Below, piece after piece: positions 11,392 through 23,795 of a stretch of 64,000 nucleotides of DNA. The first letter of the stretch is position 1; every line of letters starts with the position of its first letter. A program made the translations under genes and the position numbers. The notes under the pieces were generated by a model, which made no database searches, was not told the origin of the DNA, and worked only from the letters and a program-made list of their open reading frames with translations. The stretch comes from Glebionis coronaria (taxonomy: Eukaryota > Streptophyta > Magnoliopsida > Asterales > Asteraceae), in assembly GCA_025667525.1 (NCBI GenBank), contig CM046877.1, positions 622,564,262-622,628,261 on the forward strand. Reading direction: 5' to 3'.

Positions 11392-11537
11392 CTTATGAGT
11401 ACTTCTATACTCATAAACGATAACCACACCAACCTCAATCACACAAAATAAACATGTAATCACACAATCAAGTAAGCACACATAAAATAACCTAAAAGTA
11501 AGACCAAGTGACAAATCCAAAACCTAGGTTTGTCACA
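11392..11537 (-). repeat. tail of TGTCACA-type gypsy-like LTR
   Basis: The stretch from CTTATGAGTACTTC to TTGTCACA matches the last ~145 bases of the LTRs ending at 21888, 26371 and 30836. The remainder of this LTR is missing, apparently displaced by the copia inverted repeat to its left. The 80 bases that follow (11538-11617) are unassigned. Confidence 0.8.
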
Positions 11538-11617
11538 AAAACCTCCAACCAAAACCCCTGGGAATTCAATTCTCAAAGTCGCTGATAATGCGCACAAAAA
11601 GGTTTTTGTGGACAAGG

Positions 11618-14004
11618 TGTAACACCCCACTTGGAAAATGGACCGTTACGTGTACTTATGGCGTGTCATCAAAGCATGCAAGGCAATGTATTAAACATTA
11701 AATGACCAAACGGAAAATACCGGAATCAAACATCGGTAGTCCAACATAAGCTCCAAAGTATAAAGACTAAGTACTGAAAGAAAAGGGACGAAACAATGTC
11801 CAACAACCAAAGAGAAGTAATGTAATGTATGCATAAAATAAAGGAGTCTGGATAGCTCCCATCCAATGCACGTACTCTCTTAGCAGTCCTAAGATCGTCC
11901 CTGTGAACCTGCCGTTTGGAAACATGAAAGGAAACTACGGCTGAGCATAACGCTCAGTGGACGGACATAGCATGAATAAGATGTACTGAAAGTAAATGGA
12001 AAGGAAGACTACAATGACACTATAACTGATATGACATGAGCTACAATTCTACAAAACTTTGATAAACCTTTTCATATATACTGAAACTGAAATATAACTT
12101 ATTAATTCTGAAAACATACATTTTCTGTATTTTAATTTGCCAAGAGCTTATATAGGTCATGTATTAAATCAACTGCTGCATGAATACATGGAGGGGTGTC
12201 CTCGTCATGCTATAGAGGGGTGACCTCTAAATAACTGTGCTGGGTGGAGGGATCAGCTCTAATGTGAAGGATGTAGAGCACACACCACATTCACCTGCTA
12301 AACTGTAACTATAGCCTAGGATGCATCCATACGCCCCACTAATAATACTGATAAAATGGCCAAGCTGAGCTGAGTGGGACGATGCAGGATATCACTCTCC
12401 TGCATGTGAGTCACGACACCGGTGCCTCTAGTGCCGTGGTTACGGTACCTCCGTAACTAGTACATAAACTAATCATGCTTGTATATAAGGCTCAGGCAAT
12501 TTATTTATTTATAAACATAATTTCTGATAACTTTAAACATATACTGGGGAAAACATTTGGCTGCAGACGGGAAATCCTAATCATGCATAAGAAAGGAAGT
12601 CCTTACTGAAAGGACGGGAATCCGTACCTCTAGTCCAGTACTAACTGACAGGAAGACTGAATGAATACTACTCGGGCTTCACGCGTGCTACATAACTTAA
12701 AAGACGCGAATAAGTTAACTGATATCCGTTGTCAAATTTATCGGTCTTATTGGTTTCCTATTTATTTGCTTCGAATATTCCATACGTACAATTACAGCTA
12801 AATCTGATCATTGAAATAATTTATTTTAATTTATAAACGTTATACTAATGGCTACGTACAACGTATATCTGACGGTAATTAATTCTATAATAAGTATTTT
12901 GCTAAAATAGAAATTCCTTAATTTATAAGTTCTCACATAGTTTTAATTCGTTTTCTAAATATACCCCTTTTAAATATTTATAAAACTAGTTTATATTTAA
13001 CTTACTAAATACATTTTAAAAATATTTATTTAAAATAAACTCATTTAAAAGTATGATTTAACAGTCCCAAACGCACCCTTAATTTTTCTAAACCGGTTTG
13101 CCAAACAGCCCTAATTCCTGTTTTAAAACCCACTGCCAAACACCCCCCTTACTGCCAGTTTTCCCACTGGCAGTTCTGGGTTTCCCTCGCCTGTGGTTCG
13201 GTTCCCCCTGCTAGCTACAATAATCCCAAACACCCCCTGCTATACTCTATTTCCCCCCGTTAGTGCAAACCCCAAACCAAACCCTAATGATTTGCGGCTG
13301 GTTGTGCAGTCAATCATCGAGAGTCTTTTGACTCTCGGTTTGTGTGCCAAACAACATAGCAACATCCCGACATACAGCCCAGATCATAATATTCATAAAA
13401 CATGTTTAAAACTCAAAAGAATCGGATTAAAAGAACTAACTAGAACGAATTAGGGTTTATGCAAGCTTACTAATCGTTTAGGGTTTTTAGATAGTAACCC
13501 TCGTCTTTCTTGATTTCTGGAACAACCACCCGACCTATTACCCTATTCTCCTGTTTTGGGTCGCGGCAGGGAAGGAAAGAACACAAGAAAAGATGTGCGG
13601 CTGCTTGTTTGATTTTAGGGTTTTGTGTGTTATTTTTTTTTTTGTCGGCATAGAAAAGAAAAAGGACACCCCTCCGCCTGTTTTATTCACACGGCCAACA
13701 AAGCATTTGGGCCTTGAGCCCAAATCCTACATAGTTGCGGCGCAAGTCACCTGAGTTGCGGCGCAATTGAAGGGGCTACAGATCATGGTGCTGCGGATCA
13801 CGAGTTGCGGCGCAAGACACATGAGTTGCGGCGCAACAGATGCTACTGGCAGTTACGAAATTGTGTCTTTATTCCTAATAAAGGGGGAGCCCAAAGAGTT
13901 AGTGGGGGACATTATTGCTGAACGTTTTCAAGGAAAAATATCCCGCGTAAAATAATAATAAACCGCGTATTTATAAATTCTCGATTTAAAATACGGGTTT
14001 TACA
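11618..14004 (-). repeat. gypsy-type LTR, 3' LTR on the minus strand (~2.4 kb)
   Basis: The plus strand runs from TGTAACACCCCAC to GGGTTTTACA, giving TGTAA...TTACA termini. Just outside the right end, the complement of a polypurine tract (ATTCTTCCCCTC, 14005-14016) marks it as a minus-strand 3' LTR. The internal region stops by ~14050 at the junction with the Sirevirus-like element. No gene was seen inside; the small open frames (for example 13193-13453) lack recognisable domains. Confidence 0.7.
13735..13835. repeat. four palindromes TTGCGGCGCAA within the gypsy LTR
   Basis: The 11-base palindrome TTGCGGCGCAA, usually preceded by GAG, occurs at 13735-13745, 13755-13765, 13805-13815 and 13825-13835, as two pairs 20 bases apart. 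Spacing and symmetry suggest protein-binding or hairpin-forming repeats in LTR U3 (inference). Confidence 0.8.
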
Positions 14005-14016
14005 ATTCTTCCCCTC
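14005..14016 (-). other. polypurine tract of minus-strand gypsy element
   Basis: The minus strand reads GAGGGGAAGAAT directly before the LTR start TGTAAAACCC, the plus-strand DNA primer position of a gypsy element. Confidence 0.65.
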
Positions 14017-14049
14017 TAAAAGAAATAATTCGTCCCCGAATTAAAATGC

Positions 14050-14670
14050 GGCGTACTGGGTTTTACACAAGGACTCCAACAAACCCACTCCTCCCCCTGA
14101 AGAGCTTTCACCCACCAAACAACTTCTCCTCACCTTGATGGAAGAAGTAAAGGGGTTGAAAGAACAAATCAACCCCAGAGTTAACAGTCCATCTGTTAAC
14201 TCTCTTGGTGAAGGATCTAGTAGCTCAAAGGGGAGAGCTTTATTCAGGCCTTGCAAGCATTGCGGTTTCAAAAATCATTCTTCTTAGGACTGCTCAAAGA
14301 AACCAAAATGTATCACATGCGAGTCTACTGAACACACCTCTAGAGAGCATGAGGATACTATTGATGTTCAAAGAACCAGAACTCAATTAAGGTCTAAAAC
14401 TCCTCACACGGCCTCTAGAAGAGCTGAGCCCAAACCCAGAGACAATTCTCAGGGTTACAGACTAAATCCCCCATGCAAGTACTGTGGCTTCTTTGACCAT
14501 CACTCTGATGAGTGTGAGCATTATCCCGGATGTGACATCTGTGGCAGTATGCGTCATGAACTCGGAGATTGCAACCAAAGAGGGGGAGATAGAAACCAGA
14601 GAAGACCAAATGTCGCTAGTCAGCGACAGCATGGACCCACTGGAAAGTGGGTTCATCATCGAAACTAATC
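14050..14670 (+). pseudogene. Sirevirus-like gag C-terminus with repeated zinc knuckles
   Basis: This is the C-terminal part of a copia gag, cut on the left by the gypsy junction. It contains several Cys/His clusters: CKHCGFKNH...DC (with a stop codon inside, near 14287), CITCESTEHTSREH, CKYCGFFDHHSDEC and CDICGSMRHELGDC. These are RNA-binding knuckles of the nucleocapsid region. A stop after WVHHRN near 14667 separates it from the protease frame. Similar multi-knuckle gag proteins are common in Asteraceae annotations (from memory), which supports the host guess. Confidence 0.75.
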
Positions 14671-14686
14671 TGGCTTTGTTATATCT

Positions 14687-17600
14687 ATGCAGGAATATCT
14701 GAAAAAATCTGTTTGGTATCTGGATAGTGGGTGCTCCAGACATATGAGAGGGGTTAAACAATATTTGCATAGATATAAGAAGGAGTCTGGTCCAAAAGTA
14801 GTCTTTGGAGATGACTCCTCAGGGGCTACTGAGGGTTATGGCTCAGTGGATTGCAACGGAATAACCTTCACAAAGGTCGCTTATGTCAATGGATTGAAGC
14901 ACAACTTAATCAGAATTAGTCAATTCTGTGATGCTGGTTTCAAAGTTCTGTTCACCAAGACCCAAGGAACAATCTTCAATCAAAATGATGATGTTGTTCT
15001 AATTGCACCTAGAAGAAGGGATGTGTATGTCATTGACATGACATCATGTCCATAAGGGATAAACACGTGTCTCTATGCCAAAGCATCTGATAGTGAAAAT
15101 TGGCTATGGCATAAGAGACTCTCCCACCTCAACTGCAAAAACATCAACAAACTGGCCAAGAATGATTTAGTAGCTGGGCTTCCTCTCTGACCTTCACCAA
15201 AGACAGACCCTGCTCAGCCTGTGAGAAAGGGAAGCACCACAGAGCCTCATTTAAGACAAAGAAATCATTCTCCATAAATAAGTGCCTCCATCTTCTTCAC
15301 ATGGACTTATTTGGACCAGTAAAACCTCAATCCCTTAATCACAACAAGTATACACTAGTCATTGTAGATGAATTCTCCAGATTCACATGGGTATTCTTTC
15401 TCAAAAGAAAGAGTGATGCTGCTGAAAGAATAATGTCTTTCATCAGAGAAATAGAGAACTTCAATGACTGTAAAGTTAAGGCTGTCAGAAGTGATAATGG
15501 CACTGAATTCAAGAACCATGACATGGAAGCCTTTTGTGATGAAAAGGGAATATCACATAACTTTTCTAACCCAGGCACCCCTGAACAAAATGGTGTCGCT
15601 GAAAGAAGAAACAGAACTATCATAGAGGCTACTAGAACCATGCTCAGCGAATCAAGACTTCCAAAACAATTTTGGGGTGAAGTTATGAACATAGCTTGTT
15701 ACACACAAAACAGATCTATTATTGTGAAGAGACACGACAAGACCTCTTATGAAGTATATAGGAAGAGAGCCCCTGATGTAAGCTACTTCCATGTCTTTGG
15801 TTGCCCTGTTTTCATTCACAACTACAGAGATCACCTGGAAAAATTTGATGAAAAGTCTGATGATGGATTCTTTGTTGGATACGCTCCCACTTTCAGAGCC
15901 TATAGAGTATTCAACATCCGTAGACAAGAACTAGAAGAATCCATCCATGTCACCTTTAATGAAGCAGATGCTGTCATTACTCACACCAACACAGAAGAAT
16001 GTGACATTGAATTCAATGAAGTTAAATCATATCCAAAGAATGATTTCTCAAATCCCAAGGAATCATCTTAGGCCTTTCACAAGGACTTTCCTTATGTTCA
16101 TGCATTAGATCCTCACTCAATCTCTAACATCACTCCAGAGGTTGAAAATGCTGAACCAATCACTCCACCCACTACAGTGAATGTTGATCTCATCGAACCA
16201 ATCTCTCACCTTGATGAAGAGATTATGGATGAAGAAATAACATGTAAAGATCCCCCAGCATTCATTGAACCTGATGTGACTCCTGAACCCACAGAGACTC
16301 CTGCTCCTCAATCCAAATGGAGTAGGAACCAAGATATTCTTCTAGTGAATATTCTTGGTGAACCCTTTGAGGGAGTCACCACCAGAGGTAAATTGAGATC
16401 TCTAGAAACCGCCTCAGTGAATGAATGCCTTTTCGCTGATTTTCTCTCTGAAGATGAACCTAAGAATGTGGCTGCTGCGCTTCTAGATAAAGGGTGGGTT
16501 GTTGCCATGCAAGATGAGTTGAATCAGATCAAGAGGAACAAGGTGTGGACTCTGGTAAAAGCTCCAGCTGGAAAACAAGTGGTTGGAACTAAGTGGGTCT
16601 ACAGAAACAAGAGGGATGAAGTTGGCATGATTGTTAATAACAAGGCTAGGCTTGTGGTGTTGCGGTACAATCAATCTGAGGGTATTGACTATGATGAAAC
16701 ATTTTCACCAGTAGCCAGATGGGAAGCTATCAGAATCTTCCTAGTCTTTGCAGCTTATATGGGGTTTACTGTATACCAGATGGATGTGAAGAGTGCTTTT
16801 CTAAATGGTAAGCTTGCACAGGAAGTATATGTCTATCAACCCCCAGGGTTTGAAAGCAATGAGTATCCTGATCACGTCTGCAGACTTCACAAAGCAATCT
16901 ATGGGCTGAAACAAGCGCCTAGAGCCTGGTATGAAACCCTATCAAAATTCTTACTTGAAAATAAATTTGTCAGAGGTACCATTGATCAAACCCTGTTCAC
17001 ATATAGGTCCAAGGGTGATGTTATTTTAGTATAGATTTATGTGGATGATATAATTTTTGGTTCAACCAATGTTACATTGGGCAAACAATTTGCCAAACTT
17101 ATGACCAAAAAGTATGAAATTAGCATGATGGGGGAATTAACTTTTTTCTTGGGTTTTCAGATTAAACAAAATTTAAAAGGAATTTCCATTTGTCAAGAAA
17201 AATATGTTAAGGATTCGATCAAGATGTATGATGTGTCTAATTGTGCATCAGTGAAATGCCCCATGCTTCCTCCCAACAACTTGGGAGCTGATGATGCATG
17301 GGTCTCTGTTAATGAGACCTTATATAGAGGCATGATTGGGTCACTGATGTATCTCATAGCAAGCAGACCAGACATACAATTTGCCACATGTATTTGTGCT
17401 AGGTACCAAGCTAACCCCAAGGAATCCCACCTTGTAGCTGTCAAAAGAACTTTCAGGTACTTAAAAGGATCTCCCACACTGGGTCTCTGGTATCCAAACG
17501 GATCAGGCTTCGACCTCAAATCCTACTCAGACTCTAACTACGTTGGGTGATGTCTTGATAGAAAGAGCACCTCTGGGAGTTGTCAAATCCTTGGAGGAAA

Positions 17601-17991
17601 GTTAGTATGCTGGAGTGCTAAGAAACAAAACTCCGTGGCCATGTCATCAGCTGAAGCTGAATATGTTGCGGCCGCTGGTTGCTGTGCTGAAGTTCTTTGG
17701 ATGAAAAGTCAGCTGGCTGATTATGGGATCACTTATGAAAAGGTTCCCATATTCTGTGACAACACAAGTGCTAGAGCCATCTCCAATAATCCGGTACTTC
17801 ATTCCAGAACTAAGCATATTGACATCAGGTATCACTTTATTAGAGACCATATTTTAAAAGGTGATATTGAGCTTCATTTTATACCCACTGAATACCAGCT
17901 CGCTGATATATTCACCAAGCCTCTGGCTGAGCCAAGTTTTACTAGGCTGGTTGCTGAGCTGGGTATGCTCAATATCGGTAAACAAATCTGA
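14687..17991 (+). pseudogene. copia pol: protease, integrase, reverse transcriptase, RNase H
   Basis: The protease motif is YLDSGCSRHM (about 14720-14745). The integrase zinc region (HKRLSHLN...CSACEKGK) spans a frameshifted stretch 15055-15300. The core shows Asp in LLHMDLFGP (15300), Asp in VRSDNGTEF (15490) and Glu in GVAERRNR (15600). Reverse transcriptase starts at KVWTLV (16540), with YQMDVKSAFLNG (16780), GLKQAPRAWY (16905) and the catalytic YVDDIIFGST (17040). RNase H shows SDSNYVG, MSSAEAEY, FCDNTSA and the end block FTKPL. Stops lie at about 15053, 16071, 17033 (TAG before IYVDD) and 17548 (TGA), plus frameshifts near 15055 and 15190. The enzyme set is complete but inactive. Confidence 0.92.
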
Positions 17992-18327
17992 TAAATGATC
18001 TCTGTCTCTGGGCATTTAAGGGAATTGAATGTAACGAGGTAGTTACATTCCAATGGGAGTTAGTATATTCCCATATTTAATTCAAATGATTGTCCTTCAT
18101 TGTTAACAACTTTCCCACTTTCCAAGGGACAGATAAAATCACATGAAGAGTCAAGGGGTCCCACTTTTCTTAAAAGGTAAACTTTTGCATTAAATGCTTT
18201 AATTGAAAACAGCTAAACCTTTTATCAAAACCCTTGACTCATTTTTCAAACATCATTTTACTCATTACTTTCACACACACATACTATTCATCTTCTTCAC
18301 ATCCTCCATTTCTTCCTTCCATCAACA

Positions 18328-18697
18328 ATGGCGTCTTCATCAACAAACACATCTTTCACCGTCTTGGCCGCCTCAAACGTAGATTTTGGGATAAACGATG
18401 GTAAGATTGCCCTGAACAACTGTGTATCTCTCTTGGAACATAACAATCCCCTCTACCGTCCTTTGTTATCCTTCCTCAAGAACTCCACCATTTTTGAAGC
18501 CATTACTGGAGAACCTTTCACATGCTACCACCAATACTTGAAGGAGTTCTGGTATAGCGCTGAAGTTGATCAAACCTCCTCACACATCACCTTCAACCTT
18601 TCCACATACCGTCAACCTCTCACCTTTGATTTTCACACTTTTTCCAAAGTCATTGGACTTCCGGTCAATGAGGGCATGTCCGTTGTGCCTGTCAGCG
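18328..18697 (+). pseudogene. Sirevirus third ORF, first segment (before the insertion)
   Basis: This ORF lies 336 bp after the pol stop, where Sireviruses keep their env-like gene. It starts MASSSTNTSFTVLAASNVDF and contains FLKNSTIFEAITGEPF and KEFWYSAEV. It is interrupted after 123 codons plus one base by the insertion at 18698. The frame resumes at exactly the next codon position at 30842, so the break is a clean insertion. I see no obvious signal peptide or transmembrane segment here, so calling it an envelope protein would go beyond the evidence; the function is unknown. Inverted repeats in the UTR before it (GAATGTAAC/GTTACATTC, 18026-18050) may be regulatory. Confidence 0.8.
18693..18697 (+). 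other. target-site duplication, left copy (CAGCG)
   Basis: CAGCG before TGTCACACC is repeated exactly at 30837-30841 after GTTGTCACA. The 5-bp length is normal for LTR retrotransposons. Confidence 0.92.
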
Positions 18698-21600
18698 TGT
18701 CACACCCCACCATGGCAGAATATGGGGTGCGACGTATGGATATCATCACAACATGGCGTGTCTATAAAGATAACTATATGAAATAAGAAATGTCATAAAA
18801 TGGAGACACAAAGTCATGACAATATCTCATCAGACTCAGGAGTCTAGGTAAGTAGGTAACAGTCCTACCGCTTACCCAAGACAAACAAATAACATAACCA
18901 AACAAATATATGTGTTGCCACAGTATCACTTATTAAAAGAACAAATAAAAACTAAGAATGAAATGGGGATTCTCCTTCTATATGCATTCCTAAGCTTCTC
19001 CAATCCTAGCCACTTATGTTCTCATGCTTAACCATAGTATCACCTGAAAGAGACACTAAAACACGTCAACGTAAAGTTGGTGAGAGTCATAGGTTTAGAC
19101 TCTAACGCTAAATCAGTTATAAGCTGTGAATAACAACCATCAACACAATAACATATGGACAATGTGCTACAAATATGCATTAACAAGTATCAATCAAGAT
19201 TAATCATACCAAACCAATCCAAGGCTCCTACCTTGCCAAACAACATCATGGTACCATAGATGATCACACTATGTACCTATCCCAAGGCCACTACCTTGGC
19301 AAACCACAAGGCTCCTACCTTGTTAAACCACAATAACTGAGACGACACGTGTCCCCCGATCCAAATCATACACAATCAAGAATCACATAGCAGTTAATCA
19401 CATAGTGTACACACAAGTCCATCACAAACCATAAAAACATTCACAACAACAATTTAGGAATAACTCAACACAGTGTCTCTTCCATCCCATCTGGAAGTCA
19501 AAATCAATAGTAAACATGGGACTATGAAACTCACCTGATAGCTTCTTCACAAGTCCTCGCACTTAGCAACAAGCTAACAAACCAAAAACACGAAATCAAT
19601 ACAAGAACCTATCACTAAGATGGCTCGTCAACCTATGATGGACATCTAGTCTATTCCCATATAAAAACTTCATTGATAAGCTTTAACCATCCCATTACCC
19701 TTCCTTAACAAGTCCTTAACTTGGTTAAGTTTAATAACTATCCCGTTCATATTTTACACAAAACAGTCCCAGTTTTTAGGTCTCAAAACTTTAAGTCAAA
19801 CGTCCACTTAAATATACCCATGGTTTTTGTAAAAGGAATATTCATACTTTTACAACCAAGGCTTCTAAAGTTGCCGGAGGGTCCATCATCAAGAATGGCC
19901 TAAGATGGTCAGAAGCATTCCTAACAATGCTAGCCACAGCGGAATACTCCGGCAAAACGGGTCGCCATTTCGCGGAATCGAACGCCCTAAGAGGAAGATT
20001 TCATTTGCTTTCTGTTTCGTAGAACGAAGTTGATCCATGGTCATCGGGATGTCTATGTTGAAAGAGAACCTAACCTGAAGAGTCATTGGTTTTCCAGGTC
20101 GTAAAATGAAGTAAACAACTCAGGTGGACAAGAGGCGAACCACTCAGCTGATGAGTCTGCTATACTTTTTTAAAAATAGCCTAATGAGGATACGATCGTA
20201 ACCTCTGAGCTCAAAGATGGAAAGCATATTCTTTTTTTCAGGTTTTGCATAGCTTCCCAAGCGCCCGGCTTTCTTTTTGGGTTCCGAAAGGCAGAGTAGC
20301 TTTTCAGCATCGAGTAGGGTATGGGATAGAGTTCGAGTGAGGTATCAACCATAGATTGCGAAACTTTCGAGATGCTTCCTTGCGAAGCCAACGGAGTCTG
20401 TACTGTAACTCAACCTTCTCATCCATGGAAGGATTCCTTATTCGATGATAAATGTCAATCGAGGGGACCCTCATTTCCAGAGAGACCACTTGCCCTAACC
20501 TTAAAGCTACTGTTAAGGCCCCGATATATGTGTATATATTGCTACCTATCCAGAATTCAATGATTTTAAACGTATGAAAAGTTCATTACCATTAGAGGGT
20601 CTTACCCTAAACCAAAACCTTAGCCCAAGTTCAGATACTTGCTACAATATATAAAACATCTCTCATGTACGTGAGAAGATCCCAATGCAACCCTAAGTAC
20701 CCCAAACAACCCAAAACTTAAAAAGAAAACAGGCTGAATTCAAAACTGTTTTGACCTACGACTGTTGTAACCTGTTTTTGACCCACTTCCCGACCTCCAA
20801 TTTAGTTCTAGTTTCTTGCATTAGAAAGCCACTTTAATTACCTTTTCAGGGATACTTGGATCGCATCTTGAATGTTCCTAGAACTCCCGATATGATCAAA
20901 ACAATTGACTCAAAATTCTGCCCAGTTTTTAAAAACGGGTTTAACAAAATCAACCACATTAATTAACCCTAATCCCTCTAATTACAAGCCCTAATTTATG
21001 TAATCATTATGAACTCTTTATTATAACATTAATTTACTGTTCTTAAATTAAAACCTAACCTAAATCTATCATAAGATGATTATAAAAACATAAAAACAAT
21101 TAAATTAAAAAGGGATTAAAGACTTTACCTTTGATTTCTCAAAATTATGAAGAACCCTAAAAACCTTCTATGTAACCCACGAATTTTTTAATATCTCCAG
21201 GGAATAATAATGAATTTGATTGTTATTAAAACAATATATAGGGTGTACATAAAATCATATTCCAAGAATAAGCCCACTTTCCTTTTTCTCCTCTTTTCCT
21301 TTTTTTTTCTTTTCCAAACCGACCTAACCCCCTTAAATTCGTTTTTTTCTTTATTTTTTTTCTTCTTTTTATTGTTAATTAATATCTTATTAATATTACC
21401 TTAATTTATTTCAGCTCCTAAAACTCCCAAAACCTCAAAACCGTAAAACTAGTCAAATTTACGCGTTTTACCGTAAAAGTCGTAAAATATACACTTTTCA
21501 AAAAAATCTCAAATTTTGAAATAAACTTTATAATCAAGTCCTAAATGACCTAAAACCATCCTGAAAAATATTCATATGACTAATTACCTCATTCGAGACC

Positions 21601-21888
21601 TCTAAATGCTAAACCGTAAATCCTAAAAAATACACTATTACTATAATACTTATACGTATACGTAAACACCAAAATAACACCATTTCATTTCATAGTCACT
21701 AATTGTGAGCTCATGAACATGAAATAACTGTTCCTCAATTTACTTATGAGTACTTCTATACTCATAAATGGTAACCACACCAACCTCGTTCACACAAAAT
21801 AAACATGTAACCACACAATTCAAGTAAGCACACATAAAATAACCTAAAAGTAAGACCAAGTGACAAACCCAAAACCACGGTTGTCACA
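18698..21888 (-). repeat. LTR 1 of the array (3' LTR), with a 631-bp foreign insert
   Basis: At 3191 bp it is ~610 bp longer than the other two because of the segment at 19855-20485. It differs from LTRs 2 and 3 at many positions in its left two thirds (for example CATGGCAGAATATGGGGTG against CATGGCGGAATATGGGGCG). Confidence 0.88.
19855..20485. other. 631-bp insert of unlike composition in LTR 1
   Basis: LTRs 2 and 3 read straight from TACTTTTACA through an 18-base stretch into CCACTTG. LTR 1 has 631 bases in place of those 18. The insert is visibly richer in G and C than the surrounding LTR and matches nothing else in the window. It lacks transposon ends and a target duplication, as expected for filler DNA captured during break repair. 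Organelle DNA (mitochondrial style) is possible, but I could not identify a gene in it. Confidence 0.55.
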
Positions 21889-23795
21889 TCACTCCCTCCT
21901 AATAGAAATCTCGTCCCGAGATTCACTCCCAAACTCAAACTTATTCTCAACAAACAAACGAGGATGCATATCCCTAATAAAACCTTCACGTTCAAACGTG
22001 AACTCAGTTTACACGAAAATAATCTCAACCAACAACACATGAGCCTTAACCGTCCACGAGGAAACTTATCAAAACCATAAAGTTATGTAACCAACCTAAC
22101 TAAATCTCGCAACTCATCAAACAAGAACTGTCTTGAAACCAAGTTAGGAGCCGTCACATAACTCAACGGATTTAAAACTGTCACCCCGATTTCAGTCTTA
22201 CTCATAAATACCATAAATCAAAACTCATCAAAATATAACCACGTATAATAAGGTCTAAAGAACTCTCAAATTCCTTCCCAACTCATCTCTATGTTAACCA
22301 TCCAAGTGTTCATTACCGCAAAATACCCAAAACACGAGTTTAAACCATGTTGTCCGAAAATTAACCTTGAACTCAACACTTGAACAATTAATTAGACTTA
22401 GCTACTGACCTCCATTTGCTAAACATTCTGAATATTTGAAAATTACGTTCTGAGTACATAATTTTAGGCTTTTGAATCACCCAAAAAGTTTTAAAAAAAC
22501 GAACAAGTTATGACCAAAACGATTTTTACCTAAAACCTGCCTAGGCATTAGCGACAGTTTCTGACAGTTTAGCGACAGAATTTGACAGTTTAGCGATAGT
22601 TTCTGCCTACTCCGATTTATACCCAAAAACGATTTTAAACCCTAATTTATTTTAATTCCAGAAAATTAAAACTCTCACCCATCATATGATTAAATACATG
22701 ACTTTAACATATTTAATTTAATAAAAAAATCTAACTAAAGAACAATAACTTTAGGTGATCAAAACAAAAAAAATTTAAAATAAACAAGCCATGCTTAAAT
22801 GTAAAAAAAAAAATTATATTCCACCTTATTTCAAACACGTTTTCGACACCTTACCCTCATTTTATGGACTACCAACAACTAATTTTTTTTTCTATTTGCA
22901 AGTTCCATTTTTTTTACCATGTAAGACTCAAAACAAAAGATATTGTTATTCCAAAATAAATCTTCACCCTCTCAATAGCTTCTACACCAAAAGTACCGTA
23001 TAAACAACCACGTGAAATGAGAACTCGATAAATGCGCTACTACAGAAGTTGAACATCCCAAAGAGGAAAGAGCTAGAAAACCATCCTAAGAATACAACCG
23101 ATAAGTAGAAGGGAAATATACATATATAGGCATACGCGTACATACACTCAAATCCATCCAACGTATACTATACAAACATGTATTAACCCTCTTTCATGCA
23201 ACCATACTCAGGAATCCATTGATGTTGTGGTACTTGTATAACTATGTTGGCCACCATACTTATACCAGTCCCCTTTTACTAATGCACTCCCTCCTATGAT
23301 GACACTTATAAGAATTAATACTACACATAACACATCAGTCTACCAACTCAAATAAGCACATAGATCCTACAACTCATATAAGCACATAACCACAACATAA
23401 AGTAAGATCCAAAATCCATGTATTAAAATAACGTAGCCAATGCATGAAACATATAAACTCGTAATCCAGTTGAACCACCGTAGACAAAATTCAAAATGTA
23501 TAAAGAACATGAAAACGTAATTAAACGGAATCCAACTATGACTAGCGTATACGACTATAGTTCAACCCGCACTATTCAAAACTCGAAAAGAAAATAACAT
23601 GTAGCTAAGTATGAACTTACTATGGTTCAATTCATACTAGTCAAAATATCACAATAAATAACATCCAAACACATCAATTAATATAAAATGCACTCATACT
23701 CCTATGACGCCTATATGCAGGGACCCTTAAGCTATAGACTAGGCTACACGACTAGGCAACCTAATTCTCTATAACCATTGTCTCTGATACCATTC
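21889..23795 (-). mobile_element. internal region 1 of the array, no coding genes
   Basis: In minus orientation the PBS (TGGTATCAGAGAC, 23780-23792) lies three bases inside LTR 2, and the polypurine tract AGGAGGGAGTGA lies at 21889-21900. A short repeat of the type GACAGTTTAGCGA occurs near 22550-22590. The only open frames are short and domain-free. Confidence 0.8.

Noticed and set aside
20150..20175. CTGATGAG text, hammerhead-ribozyme-like
   Set aside because: No downstream GAAAC core at the right distance and no closing stems, so not a ribozyme or retrozyme.
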